DNA from: UBA5109 sp038148755
GTDB taxonomy: Bacteria > Pseudomonadota > Gammaproteobacteria > Pseudomonadales > Pseudohongiellaceae
Assembly (NCBI GenBank): GCA_038148755.1
Contig: JAYQWA010000012.1
Span: 1 to 62,420, forward strand
DNA: 62,420 bases
Reading direction: 5' to 3'
Position numbers and translations under genes: made by a program. Each line of letters begins with the position of its first letter. Position 1 is the stretch's first letter. The notes under the pieces were generated by a model. That model saw only the letters and a program-made list of their open reading frames with translations, searched no databases and was not told where the DNA came from. Below are positions 41,735 through 50,658 of this stretch, piece by piece.

Positions 41735-43600
41735 ATGGCCTTACTCAGTATTTCGGAACCAGGACAAAGTCCCAGACGCAAAGTTGAAAAAAAACACGCT
41801 TTGGGTATCGATCTTGGTACAACCAATTCACTCGCAGCTGTGGCATCGCCAGATGGTGCGAAAGTTATTGAAGAAGCTGGAAAGACATTGTTGCCTTCGG
41901 TTGTTGCATATCTGAAAGAGGCTGGCGCTGAAAGAGTTTTTGTAGGCCAACTGGCTCTGGAACAGCCTGAACACATCAGTTCGGTTAAACGTTTAATGGG
42001 ACGCGGCGCCGATGATATTAAGCATGAGCTCTCCTATAAGCTGATCACTGGTACAGATGGCGGGATGCCAATGATAGAAACTCAGGCAGGGCTCAAGACC
42101 CCGGTTGAAGTGTCAGCAGAAATTTTAAAAGTACTTGCTGCCAGAGGTGAGAAATATTTTACTGAGCAGGAAGGATTGGAAGCTGGCAGAGAAATAGATG
42201 GTGTTGTGATAACAGTACCCGCCTATTTCGATGAAGCCCAACGCCAGGCCACCAAAGATGCTGCCCGCATTGCAGGACTCAAGGTTTTGCGACTGTTAAG
42301 TGAACCTACTGCGGCGGCAGTGGCCTACGGTCTGGATAAAAAACTTGAAGGTAATATTATTGTTTTTGATTTGGGTGGCGGAACTTTCGATGTTTCGTTA
42401 ATGCGCCTGGAAAAAGGTGTGTTTGAAGTATTGGCAACAGGTGGAGATACAGCGCTTGGTGGCGACGATTTTGATCGGACCATCATGCAGTGGATACAGA
42501 CTGAATCCCAAATTGAAATCAGGCAGGAGCAGATTAATGAGCTTGCCGCGATAGCCAGAAAAGCGAAGCATGAATTGACTGAACAGGAAGTTGTTGAAAT
42601 TAATTTTGCGGGTTGGTCGGGTAAGCTGAATAGAACTCAATACTATCAAATGATAGATCCCTTAATTGAGCAGACACTGAAAGCCTGTCGTCGGGTCTTA
42701 AGAGATGCGGCAATGAGCAATGCTGACATAACCGATGTTGTTATGGTGGGCGGATCAACTCGCTCACCACGTGTACAGGAAAAAGTAGAAGCTTTTTTTC
42801 AGCGCCCCCTGCTTAAGGAACTTGACCCGGATCAGGTGGTTGCGCTTGGTGCGGCAATTCAGGCTGATATTCTGGTGGGCAATAAATACGGCAATGATGT
42901 CTTGCTGCTGGATGTGAATCCACTGTCTTTGGGTATAGAAACCATGGGCGGGCTGGTTGAAAAAATTATTTCACGCAACACGACTATTCCGGTAAGTCGC
43001 GCTCAGGAATTTACAACTTTTAAAGACGGACAGGCGGTTATGAGCTTGCATGTCTTACAAGGAGAAAGGGAGCTGGTAGAAGATTGCCGTTCACTGGCCA
43101 GATTTGAACTACGCGGAATACCTCCCATGGTCGCCGGTGCGGCGGTAATCCGTGTGTCATTTCAGGTGGATGCTGATGGCCTGCTGTCGGTTGAGGCAGA
43201 AGAGCAGTCGTCTGGCGTAAAAAGCAGCATTGTTATAAAACCTTCCTTTGGCCTGGAGGAAAAAGAAATTGAAGCCATGATTAAAGCATCCCACCAGAAA
43301 GCGGAACAGGATAGGGATAAGCGCAAACTAAAAGAAAATGAAGTCGAAGCTTTGCGTATTATTGAAGCAATTGAAGCGGCATTGAAGCAGGATGCTGATT
43401 TATTGGAAGCTGCTGAATTAAACACTTTGCAACAGAGTTTGAATGAATTACAACAAACTTTGCAAAGTGGTGATGCAGATTTAATTCAACAACGCTCAGA
43501 AGCGCTTAATGAGTTAAGTGTCAGTTTTGCCGCCAGACGTATGGATAAACAGATTAAATCAGCATTCAAGGGTAAAAAACTGGAAGAGGTCGACCGATAA
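41735..43600 (+). CDS. hscA: Fe-S biogenesis Hsp70 chaperone HscA
   Basis: A DnaK-type ATPase of 621 residues, specialised for IscU. The nucleotide-binding domain shows GIDLGTTNSLAAVA, VITVPAYFDEAQRQATKDAA, VFDLGGGTFDVS and VMVGGSTRSPRVQ. The substrate-binding domain follows from about 400, with DVNPLSLGIETMGG and ISRNTTIPVSRAQEFTTF. It binds the LPPVK peptide of IscU and promotes cluster transfer. Its stop overlaps the fdx start by one base. Confidence 0.97.
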   Translation: MALLSISEPGQSPRRKVEKKHALGIDLGTTNSLAAVASPDGAKVIEEAGKTLLPSVVAYLKEAGAERVFVGQLALEQPEHISSVKRLMGRGADDIKHELSYKLITGTDGGMPMIETQAGLKTPVEVSAEILKVLAARGEKYFTEQEGLEAGREIDGVVITVPAYFDEAQRQATKDAARIAGLKVLRLLSEPTAAAVAYGLDKKLEGNIIVFDLGGGTFDVSLMRLEKGVFEVLATGGDTALGGDDFDRTIMQWIQTESQIEIRQEQINELAAIARKAKHELTEQEVVEINFAGWSGKLNRTQYYQMIDPLIEQTLKACRRVLRDAAMSNADITDVVMVGGSTRSPRVQEKVEAFFQRPLLKELDPDQVVALGAAIQADILVGNKYGNDVLLLDVNPLSLGIETMGGLVEKIISRNTTIPVSRAQEFTTFKDGQAVMSLHVLQGERELVEDCRSLARFELRGIPPMVAGAAVIRVSFQVDADGLLSVEAEEQSSGVKSSIVIKPSFGLEEKEIEAMIKASHQKAEQDRDKRKLKENEVEALRIIEAIEAALKQDADLLEAAELNTLQQSLNELQQTLQSGDADLIQQRSEALNELSVSFAARRMDKQIKSAFKGKKLEEVDR

Positions 43601-43938
43601 TGCCAAAACTGACTTTTTTGCCACATTCTGAACGTTGCCCAGAAGGTATGGAAATTGAAGCAGAAGCCGGTGAAAGTATACTCAATGCTGCTCTTAAAAA
43701 TGGCATTGATATTGAACATGCCTGCGAAAAAGCCTGTGCCTGTACAACCTGTCATGTGATTGTGCGGCAGGGTTTTGATTCACTGGAAGAATCAGATGAA
43801 GATGAAGATGATATGCTGGATAAAGCCTGGGGGTTGGAGCCTGAATCACGTTTAAGCTGTCAGGCTTTGGTTGCCGATGAAGACCTGGTGATTGAAATAC
43901 CCAAATACAATATAAATATGGTGTCGGAAGGTCATTAA
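43600..43938 (+). CDS. fdx: [2Fe-2S] ferredoxin of the Isc system
   Basis: An adrenodoxin-type ferredoxin of 112 residues that supplies electrons for cluster assembly. Cluster ligands C42, C48, C51 (ACEKACACTTC) and C87 (RLSCQAL) match the positions in E. coli Fdx. An acidic patch (EESDEDEDDMLD) suits docking to IscS. It overlaps hscA by one base and lies 43 bases before iscX. Confidence 0.97.
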   Translation: MPKLTFLPHSERCPEGMEIEAEAGESILNAALKNGIDIEHACEKACACTTCHVIVRQGFDSLEESDEDEDDMLDKAWGLEPESRLSCQALVADEDLVIEIPKYNINMVSEGH

Positions 43939-43981
43939 GCAGGACATTAAGAAGAATCTTAAGTTAAAGCGGGTTATTGCT

Positions 43982-44173
43982 ATGAAATGGACAGATACAA
44001 TTGATATAGCCATTGAACTGGTTGAAAAATACCCGGATGTTGATCCGCAATATGTCAATTTTGTTGATTTGCATCGATGGGTCTGTGAACTGGAAGGTTT
44101 TGATGATGATCCGGAACGAAGTGGAGAGAAAATACTTGAGGCTATACAAATGGCCTGGATAGACGAATCTTAG
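43982..44173 (+). CDS. iscX: IscX (Fe-S assembly regulator)
   Basis: A small acidic protein of 63 residues that binds IscS and iron and tempers cluster assembly. Family segments are MKWTDTIDIAIELVEKYPDVDP, YVNFVDLHRWVCELEGF and ILEAIQMAWIDE. Last gene of the isc operon; the second copy of the structured repeat starts about 20 bases after its stop. Confidence 0.96.
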   Translation: MKWTDTIDIAIELVEKYPDVDPQYVNFVDLHRWVCELEGFDDDPERSGEKILEAIQMAWIDES

Positions 44174-44195
44174 CTATTACATTTGTTAATGCTTC

Positions 44196-44286
44196 GTTAT
44201 CAGCTGGATTTTATTCAGTCACTTATTGGTTTATAAGCTCCTTCACAAAATCCAGCTGATGCCTCGCCTTAACTGCATTCATAACG
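44196..44286 (+). repeat. Structured repeat, copy 2 (after iscX)
   Basis: Same architecture as copy 1. Outer CGTTAT (44196-44200 region) pairs with ATAACG (to 44286). A perfect 14-bp stem pairs 44199-44212 with 44247-44260. The 34-base loop (44213-44246) repeats TTCAGTCACTTA and TAAGCTCCTTCAC with an inner CTTAT/ATAAG hairpin, in which C-G of copy 1 is replaced by T-A. The stem sequence is wholly different from copy 1 yet fully paired. Confidence 0.8.
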
Positions 44287-44506
44287 CTAAGATGTAGAAT
44301 CTTCAAAAAAACAGTAAGCCTCGTCTTGCCTACGCTCGTGAAGCTAACAAATAGGCAACTTCAAAGCTTCACTTTCTGTGCTCGTCACACCCGATAAAAA
44401 AGAATATCCTTCGTAGATTAGATAATTTATCAGGTAAGATTGATTAATCTTCTAAGAGGAAATGTTTTAAGTTTTAATCTGATACCAGTAATCAAAGAGG
44501 TGAGTA
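44287..44506 (+). other. Non-coding stretch with a possible pseudoknot
   Basis: The rest of the 333-base gap between iscX and the DUF1993 gene. It contains TTGCCTA (44326-44332), GTGAAGCT (44338-44345), TAGGCAA (44352-44358) and AGCTTCAC (44365-44372) in the order A, B, A', B': two perfect interleaved stems of 7 and 8 bp with 5-6-base loops. From 44373 to 44506 I see only AT-rich sequence that probably holds the downstream promoter. Confidence 0.55.
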
Positions 44507-45025
44507 ATGAGCCTGTCACTCCACGAAATTATAATTCCAAATTTTACACAAACGCTGAATGCAGTCAGTCAGGTGCTTGCCAAGGGAGCAGAATTCGCCA
44601 GGGAGAAAGGTGAAACAGCTGACTCACTACTTGAGCTCGGGCTGCATGAAACAATGTGGCCTCTGCGTCCACAACTGGTTGCAGTCATGCATCATTCTCT
44701 GGGAGCTATCAGAGGTATACAAAATGGAGAGTTTCATCCTCCAACGGCTATGCCGGATAAAAGCTACGCAGATTTTCAGCAGTTAATAGCCGATACTGTC
44801 ACTGAGATTAATGCAATATCAGCAGATGATATAAATTCGCTGGAGGATTTGCCGATGAAATTTAAGTCTGGAAGCATTGAAATAGGCTTTACTGGTGGAA
44901 ATTTTTTACTCTCTTTTTCTTTGCCCAACTTCTATTTTCATGCCACTACAGCCTATGATATTTTGCGCAAGGAAGGGGTGGGTTTGAATAAGATGGATTA
45001 TATGGGGCAGCTAAGGAAAAACTGA
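44507..45025 (+). CDS. DUF1993 family protein
   Basis: 172 residues that match DUF1993: LHEIIIPNFTQTLNAVSQVLAKGAEFAREKG at the N-terminus, the RPQLVAVMHHSLGAIRGIQ helix in the middle, and NFYFHATTAYDILRKEGVGLNKMDYMG at the end, the most conserved part. The fold is predicted to be a DinB-like helical bundle. Function unknown. It has its own GAGGTGAG ribosome site and stands alone between the isc operon and ndk. Confidence 0.88.
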   Translation: MSLSLHEIIIPNFTQTLNAVSQVLAKGAEFAREKGETADSLLELGLHETMWPLRPQLVAVMHHSLGAIRGIQNGEFHPPTAMPDKSYADFQQLIADTVTEINAISADDINSLEDLPMKFKSGSIEIGFTGGNFLLSFSLPNFYFHATTAYDILRKEGVGLNKMDYMGQLRKN

Positions 45026-45199
45026 CTCCAAAATAGTCAATTGCAGTATCTCTAACCAGGGGTTGATTCTTTATTCATGCAAGCCATCTGGAGCAACCTT
45101 ATAATCACGGCTTATGCTCCCAAGTAGAATTATACCCGGTGCTGACGGATAGAATGCTCTAAGCAATTAAAAAACATACAAAAAAAGCCCAAACACGCG

Positions 45200-45205
45200 T
45201 ATAAT
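45200..45205 (+). promoter_or_regulatory. Perfect -10 box upstream of ndk
   Basis: TATAAT inside a GCGTATAATGCGCGC context, 49 bases before the ndk ATG. The -35 region is AT-rich with no clear hexamer. Likely the start of the ndk-rlmN housekeeping transcript. Confidence 0.5.
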
Positions 45206-45253
45206 GCGCGCACTTAAATTTTTGTCAGAAATTTCACTATTTGGGAGCTTTTA

Positions 45254-45685
45254 ATGGCTGTGGAACGCACTTTATCTATTATTAAACCTGATGCAATCGC
45301 CAAGAATGTTATTGGTGACATTATCAGTCGGTTTGAGAAGGGTGGTCTCAAGGTTGTGGCAGCAAAAATGTTGCAACTGGACGATGAACTTGCCGGCGGA
45401 TTCTATGCTGAACATAAAGAAAGGCCTTTTTACAAAGATCTGGTTGAGTTTATGACTTCAGGCCCGGTCATTGTCCAGGTTCTGGAAGGTGAGAATGCAA
45501 TAGCCAGAAATCGCGACTTGATGGGAGCGACTAATCCTGCTGAAGCAGCACCGGGGACTATCCGTGCGGATTTTGCTCATTCCATAGATGCCAACGCCGT
45601 GCATGGTTCTGATTCGCCTGCTTCTGCAGAAAGGGAAGTATCTTATTTCTTCAAGCCAGAGGAAATTTGTCCGCGCAAATTCTGA
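45254..45685 (+). CDS. ndk: Nucleoside diphosphate kinase
   Basis: It moves the gamma-phosphate of ATP onto other nucleoside diphosphates. 143 residues, the standard size. The phosphorylated histidine is H117 in NAVHGSDSPASAE; RTLSIIKPDAIAKN and the Kpn loop (GATNPAEAAPGTIR) are standard. First gene of the conserved ndk-rlmN-pilW-rodZ-ispG-hisS run. Confidence 0.98.
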   Translation: MAVERTLSIIKPDAIAKNVIGDIISRFEKGGLKVVAAKMLQLDDELAGGFYAEHKERPFYKDLVEFMTSGPVIVQVLEGENAIARNRDLMGATNPAEAAPGTIRADFAHSIDANAVHGSDSPASAEREVSYFFKPEEICPRKF

Positions 45686-45737
45686 GGCTTTAAATTTTAG
45701 GGCAAGAGACAAATATCCTGGTTCGCAGGAATAATGT

Positions 45738-46880
45738 ATGCCAACACAACGCACCAATTTACTTGGTCTCAGCAAAACAAAAATGGAGGCTTTTCTTCTG
45801 GGTTTAGGAGAAAAGCCTTTTCGCGCTATACAGTTGATGAAATGGATACATCAACAGGGTGTGACAGATTTTGATGCGATGACCAATATCAGTAAATCCT
45901 TGCGAGTCAGTCTCAAGGAGTGTGCTGAAATTCGTCCGCCTGTACTTAAAGAAAGTTATGCAGCGAACGATGGCTGCTACAAATGGATTGTTGAAGTTAG
46001 TAGTGGCAGTTCAGTTGAAATGGTTTTTATCCCAGAGGCGGGCAGAGGTACCTTGTGTATTTCTTCACAGGCTGGTTGCAGTCTGGATTGTAAATTCTGC
46101 GCTACGGGCAAGCAGGGTTTTAACAGTGATTTAACGACAGCAGAAATTATTGGTCAGCTCTGGCTGGTTAATCAGACCTTTAATACTTTTGGTACCAAGG
46201 CCCCCAGGAAAGTGACCAATGTTGTCATGATGGGTATGGGTGAACCCTTAATGAATTTTGAAAATGTCATGGATGCAGTGGGCCTGATGATGGAAGATAA
46301 CTGCTATGGCTTATCTAAACGACGCGTAACAATCAGTACTTCCGGTATTGTGCCAAAAATTTATGAAATGCAGGAATATACTGATGCCTCAATTGCTGTT
46401 TCACTGCATGCCCCGAATGATGAATTGCGTAGTGAAATTGTACCGATTAATCGGAAATACCCCATCAGTGAATTGCTGGATAGTGTAAATGCTTATCTGG
46501 ATTCGCTGACAGATAATCGGGTTGCAACAATCGAATATATTTTAATTTCAGGAGTGAATGATCACCGGCAACATGCCAGAGAGCTCGCTGAAATTTTAAA
46601 AACAACGCCCTGTAAAATTAATCTGATTCCGTTCAACCCTTTTCAGGGTTCTGACTATAAACGTTCAACGGATTCGGCTATCAGTAATTTTCGTAAAATT
46701 TTACAGGATGCAGGTTACGTCGTTACCATTCGTACGACTCGTGGCGATGAAATAGGGGCAGCCTGTGGACAGTTGGTTGGACAGGTAGACGATACTACAC
46801 GGCGACATGCTCGTCATCTTGCTATGCAGGAAAAAAAGCGGGAACAAAGTCGGGCTGTTCAGCCTCTAAAGATTCAATAA
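45738..46880 (+). CDS. rlmN: Dual-specificity rRNA/tRNA adenine-C2 methyltransferase
   Basis: A radical-SAM enzyme of 380 residues that methylates C2 of A2503 in 23S rRNA and of A37 in some tRNAs. The cluster-binding cysteines are C114, C118 and C121 (CSLDCKFCATG). The GEPLMNFENV segment and the catalytic cysteine in GDEIGAACGQL near the C-terminus are present. It is a client of the upstream Isc genes through its [4Fe-4S] cluster. Confidence 0.97.
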   Translation: MPTQRTNLLGLSKTKMEAFLLGLGEKPFRAIQLMKWIHQQGVTDFDAMTNISKSLRVSLKECAEIRPPVLKESYAANDGCYKWIVEVSSGSSVEMVFIPEAGRGTLCISSQAGCSLDCKFCATGKQGFNSDLTTAEIIGQLWLVNQTFNTFGTKAPRKVTNVVMMGMGEPLMNFENVMDAVGLMMEDNCYGLSKRRVTISTSGIVPKIYEMQEYTDASIAVSLHAPNDELRSEIVPINRKYPISELLDSVNAYLDSLTDNRVATIEYILISGVNDHRQHARELAEILKTTPCKINLIPFNPFQGSDYKRSTDSAISNFRKILQDAGYVVTIRTTRGDEIGAACGQLVGQVDDTTRRHARHLAMQEKKREQSRAVQPLKIQ

Positions 46881-46922
46881 TATGATAGGCTATAGCGAGT
46901 CTATAGAAGCCTATGGTGGCCC

Positions 46923-47732
46923 ATGAAAGTTGAAGCAGGTTTGATAGAGAAGAAAAAAATGCAAGGTTTGGCCGCTGCGTTCATCATTATTTTCAGCGCT
47001 ATGCTGACTGCCTGCGTAAGTGAAACAACAGGAGGTTTCAACCGGGCAGACCCGGAAGAAACGCTAGATGTTTATTTACAACTTGCGCTTGGCTATATTG
47101 AACAGCAGGATCTGACTGGTGCAAGAAGGCATTTGGCAAATGCTGCCAATATTGATCCGAATAACAGTAATGTCTATGGCACATGGGCTCTGGTTTATAC
47201 CCTGGAAGGTGATCTGGATCTGGCCGATGAAAGTTTTCGTCGTGCTTTGCGTCTGGATTCTGCCAATTCCCAGGTCAGAAATAATTATGCTGCTTTTCTT
47301 TTTGCCAATAACCGTTTTCAGGAAGCCTATCAGCAATTGGAAGAAGTTGTTAGAGACACAGAATATTCAGGGCGTTCCCAGGCTTTTGAAAATATGGGGT
47401 TGGCAGCTTTGCAATTGAATCAGTTAGAAGATGCTGGGTATGTATTTACCCGTGCTTTACAATTAAATAGCAACCGTATCCGCTCAACTTTGGAACTTGC
47501 CGATATTAATTTACAACAGGGTAACATTCAGAATGCCGCTCGCTACTATCAGAATTTTTTAACAATGCGGCAATTTTTTAATGTTCAACAAAGTGCCAGA
47601 AGTCTTTGGGTTGGCATAAAACTGGAGCAGGCCCGTGGAATGAATAATCAAATGCTGGAATACGGAGCAAGTTTATCTGAGTTGTATCCGGATTCTCCTG
47701 AATATACTTTTTTACCAACAATTATTAAATGA
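46923..47732 (+). CDS. pilW: Type IV pilus biogenesis lipoprotein PilW/PilF
   Basis: A TPR lipoprotein needed for assembling the PilQ secretin in the outer membrane. 269 residues from the ATG at 46923; an ATG at 46959 (GAGAAG upstream) gives a shorter, typical lipoprotein signal, MQGLAAAFIIIFSAMLTAC, with a lipobox LTAC. About five TPR motifs follow, such as LALGYIEQQDLTGARRHLANA and SNVYGTWALVYTLEGDLDLAD. It overlaps the next gene by four bases. The assignment rests on TPR pattern plus conserved position between rlmN and rodZ. Confidence 0.88.
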   Translation: MKVEAGLIEKKKMQGLAAAFIIIFSAMLTACVSETTGGFNRADPEETLDVYLQLALGYIEQQDLTGARRHLANAANIDPNNSNVYGTWALVYTLEGDLDLADESFRRALRLDSANSQVRNNYAAFLFANNRFQEAYQQLEEVVRDTEYSGRSQAFENMGLAALQLNQLEDAGYVFTRALQLNSNRIRSTLELADINLQQGNIQNAARYYQNFLTMRQFFNVQQSARSLWVGIKLEQARGMNNQMLEYGASLSELYPDSPEYTFLPTIIK

Positions 47733-48169
47733 CTGATATAAATTTGAGTGAAAAGTCTGATTCGGCTTCTGATACATCAGAGCAGGTTCATGGTGAGCAG
47801 GATTTGTGGCCTTCACCTGGACAAAAATTAAAAAAATTACGTGAAGAATTAGGTTATAGCAGGGAAAAAGTTTCCCAGGCGCTTTATATGACTGTGCACT
47901 ATGTCACTGCACTGGAAAATGACAACTATGAAAAATTACCCGGGCATACTTTTATTAAAGGGTACTATAAATCCTATGCTGAATTTTTGGGTGCTGATGT
48001 GGAACAGATACTGAATTATTATTTAAAGCAGGTGGAGAATTCCACCAAGCAGGATATGCAGCAGGCACAGGCAGTAGAATCTCAAAATCGTAATAAGACC
48101 ATCCTATGGGTGGCAGCTATTGTCGTATTGGTGAGTGTTATTGGTGCTGGTTTCTGGATGTATGCCTGA
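47729..48169 (+). CDS. RodZ-like helix-turn-helix membrane protein, short form
   Basis: 146 residues. A HTH_25 domain lies at about 28-95 (GQKLKKLREELGYSREKVSQALYMTVHYVTALENDNYEKLPGHTF in outline), the hallmark of RodZ, the MreB-binding cell-shape protein. One membrane helix follows (TILWVAAIVVLVSVIGAGFWMY), and the protein ends there. RodZ normally continues with a linker and a periplasmic DUF4115 domain of about 150 residues or more; none follows, and the 48 bases before ispG have no coding capacity. So this is a naturally short or trimmed form. It keeps the canonical place before ispG. Confidence 0.8.
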   Translation: MTDINLSEKSDSASDTSEQVHGEQDLWPSPGQKLKKLREELGYSREKVSQALYMTVHYVTALENDNYEKLPGHTFIKGYYKSYAEFLGADVEQILNYYLKQVENSTKQDMQQAQAVESQNRNKTILWVAAIVVLVSVIGAGFWMYA

Positions 48170-48217
48170 TAAATAAGAGTTGAATGTGCTGCTTCAGTTG
48201 CAATTTTGGAAAATTAA

Positions 48218-49360
48218 ATGAGTGATCACGGTTCAATAAACAACCCAATCAAGCGTCGGCAGTCCCGGCAGATCATGGTTGGAAATGTACCGATTGGTGG
48301 TGATGCGCCAATTGCGGTGCAAAGTATGACGAATACTGAAACCTGTGATGTCGAAGCGACCCTTGCCCAGATTAAGAGGCTGGAAAAAGTTGGCGTTGAT
48401 ATTGTCAGGGTGTCGGTGCCTTCAATGGAAGCCGCTGATGCTTTTAAACAAATTCGTGATCAGGCAAGTGTTCCACTTATAGCCGATATCCACTTTGACT
48501 ATAAAATTGCACTAAAAGTATTGGAATTGGGTGTTGATTGTTTGCGTATTAATCCCGGCAATATAGGCAGGGAAGATAGAGTACGGGCTGTAATTGAATC
48601 GGCCAAAGACAAGGCGGTGCCATTACGTATCGGGGTAAATGCCGGTTCTCTGGGAAAGGAATTATTACGTAAGTATAAAGAGCCAAATGCGGATGCCATG
48701 GTGGAATCGGCATTGCAACAGATAGCTATTCTGGATTCCTATAACTTTGAGGATTTTAAAGTCAGCCTGAAAGCCTCTGAAGTTTTTATGACTGTAGAGG
48801 CCTACCGTAAACTGGCGCCACAGATTCAGCAACCTTTGCATCTGGGTATTACGGAAGCAGGCGGTTTACGTTCAGGCACTATCAAATCTTCTATTGGACT
48901 GGGTCTGCTGCTGATGGATGGTATAGGTGACACCATTCGTGTGTCGCTGGCCGCGGACCCGGTTGAAGAGGTAAAAGTCGGTTTCGATATTCTGAAAAGT
49001 TTACGTTTACGTCATAAAGGAGTGAATCTGGTAGCTTGCCCAAGTTGCTCACGGCAAAACTTTGATGTGATTGCAACAGTCAATGAACTTGAATCGCGAC
49101 TTGAGGATATAACAACACCGGTCCATGTTTCTGTAGTAGGTTGTATCGTCAATGGTCCGGGTGAAGCTAAAATTGCGGATGTTGGCTTGACAGGTGCGAC
49201 ACCAGTCAATATGTCATATATCAATGGCAAAACCAGTCATAAAATTAACAATGAAAATCTGGTTGATGAGCTTGAAGCCATGGTGCGTGCAAAAGTTGCC
49301 GTCATAGAATCTGGCAGCGCCGATACAGAAGCTGAAAAAGCGACGAAAAAAACAGGGTAA
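48218..49360 (+). CDS. ispG: 4-hydroxy-3-methylbut-2-enyl diphosphate synthase
   Basis: A [4Fe-4S] enzyme of the MEP isoprenoid pathway that converts MEcPP to HMBPP. 380 residues. The cluster cysteines lie in VACPSCSRQNFD and VVGCIVNGPGEA. The N-terminal PIKRRQSRQIMVGNVPIGGDAPIAVQSMTNT is the family signature. It is 48 bases after the RodZ-like gene and 5 bases before hisS. Confidence 0.97.
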   Translation: MSDHGSINNPIKRRQSRQIMVGNVPIGGDAPIAVQSMTNTETCDVEATLAQIKRLEKVGVDIVRVSVPSMEAADAFKQIRDQASVPLIADIHFDYKIALKVLELGVDCLRINPGNIGREDRVRAVIESAKDKAVPLRIGVNAGSLGKELLRKYKEPNADAMVESALQQIAILDSYNFEDFKVSLKASEVFMTVEAYRKLAPQIQQPLHLGITEAGGLRSGTIKSSIGLGLLLMDGIGDTIRVSLAADPVEEVKVGFDILKSLRLRHKGVNLVACPSCSRQNFDVIATVNELESRLEDITTPVHVSVVGCIVNGPGEAKIADVGLTGATPVNMSYINGKTSHKINNENLVDELEAMVRAKVAVIESGSADTEAEKATKKTG

Positions 49361-49365
49361 CCAGA

Positions 49366-50634
49366 TTGTCTAAAGCAAAAATACAAGCCATTCGCGGCAT
49401 GAATGATGTGCTGCCTGATCAGAGTCCTCTTTGGCATTATCTGGAGCAACAGATACAGCAATTGATGGCAGCCTACGCTTTTCAGGAAATACGCTTTCCG
49501 GTACTGGAACAGACCCAGCTTTTTAAACGCTCAATTGGTGATGCCACTGATATTGTTGAAAAGGAAATGTACACCTTTGAAGATCGCAATGGTGACAGTT
49601 TAAGTTTGCGTCCCGAAGGTACAGCTTCCTGTGTGCGTGCGGCTGAACAGCATGGATTGCTCTATAACCAGATTCAAAAACTTTGGTATATGGGGCCGAT
49701 GTATCGACACGAACGCCCGCAAAAAGGCCGTTACCGTCAGTTTTACCAGTTTGGTGTTGAAGCCTTTGGTATGGCGGGCAGTACCATTGAAGCAGAGCTT
49801 ATTCTGTTGACTATGGCACTCTGGCGTCATCTTGGGCTTGAGCAGTATCTGACACTGGAAATAAATAATCTTGGTACAGCCGCAGACCGAAGTGCTTATG
49901 GTGAGGCGCTACGGAGTTATTTACTGAATTATAAAGATGAGCTGGATGAGGATAGTCAGCGTCGGCTTGATGCTAATGTGTTAAGAATTCTGGATAGTAA
50001 AAGTCCGACAACCCAATCTATTCTGGAGCAGGCGCCGGTACTTGAAGATTTCATCGATGCAAGCTCTCAAAGTGAGTTTGAACAGCTATTATCAATGCTT
50101 GGCGAGGCCGGTATTGATTACCGCTTGAATTCGCGGCTGGTGAGGGGGCTGGATTATTACAATGGGATGGTTTTCGAGTGGACTACTAAAGAATTGGGTG
50201 CTCAGGCTACAGTTTGCGCAGGTGGTCGTTATGATGGTCTGGTGGAACAACTTGGCGGAAGAGAGACACCTGCGGTTGGTTTTGCCATGGGTATGGAGCG
50301 GGTATTGTTGATGCTCGAGGAATTGACAGATTTGCCTGCAACGCTTGCTCAAAATGTAGAGGTTTTCCTGGCACTGATTGGTCATGAAAATCAGGCTAAA
50401 GGATTGTTTCTGGCCGAACAGATACGACAGAATTTTTCAGGCGTAAGAGTTTTGACCCATTGCAGTGGCGGCAAATATAATAGCCAGCTCAAAAAAGCCT
50501 ACGCCAGTGGAGCCCGTTGTGTTGTGGTACTGGAAGATGAGCTAATCAAGCTGAAAATGCTCGATCGTGAAGATCAGGCATTTACTGTGGATGCTCAGGG
50601 TTTAATCACTGAACTAAAAAATATATTTAACTAA
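49366..50634 (+). CDS. hisS: Histidyl-tRNA synthetase
   Basis: It charges tRNA-His. 422 residues, class II. The start is TTG (49366), giving SKAKIQAIRGMNDVLP, which aligns with the family N-terminus. Class II motifs: YRHERPQKGRYRQFYQFGVEAFG (motif 2), LRPEGTASCVRA and VRGLDYYNGMVFEW (histidine binding), and VGFAMGMERVLLML (motif 3). An anticodon-binding domain occupies about 330-422. Confidence 0.97.
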   Translation: MSKAKIQAIRGMNDVLPDQSPLWHYLEQQIQQLMAAYAFQEIRFPVLEQTQLFKRSIGDATDIVEKEMYTFEDRNGDSLSLRPEGTASCVRAAEQHGLLYNQIQKLWYMGPMYRHERPQKGRYRQFYQFGVEAFGMAGSTIEAELILLTMALWRHLGLEQYLTLEINNLGTAADRSAYGEALRSYLLNYKDELDEDSQRRLDANVLRILDSKSPTTQSILEQAPVLEDFIDASSQSEFEQLLSMLGEAGIDYRLNSRLVRGLDYYNGMVFEWTTKELGAQATVCAGGRYDGLVEQLGGRETPAVGFAMGMERVLLMLEELTDLPATLAQNVEVFLALIGHENQAKGLFLAEQIRQNFSGVRVLTHCSGGKYNSQLKKAYASGARCVVVLEDELIKLKMLDREDQAFTVDAQGLITELKNIFN

Positions 50635-50658
50635 TAATTGAAGGCTTAGGAGTAGAAC

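Noticed and set aside
45090..45120. GGAGCA...TGCTCC inverted repeat upstream of ndk, resembling the GCTCC part of the structured repeats
   Set aside because: Only 6 bp of stem with a 19-base loop; it lacks the TTCAGTCACTTA half, so it is not a third copy.
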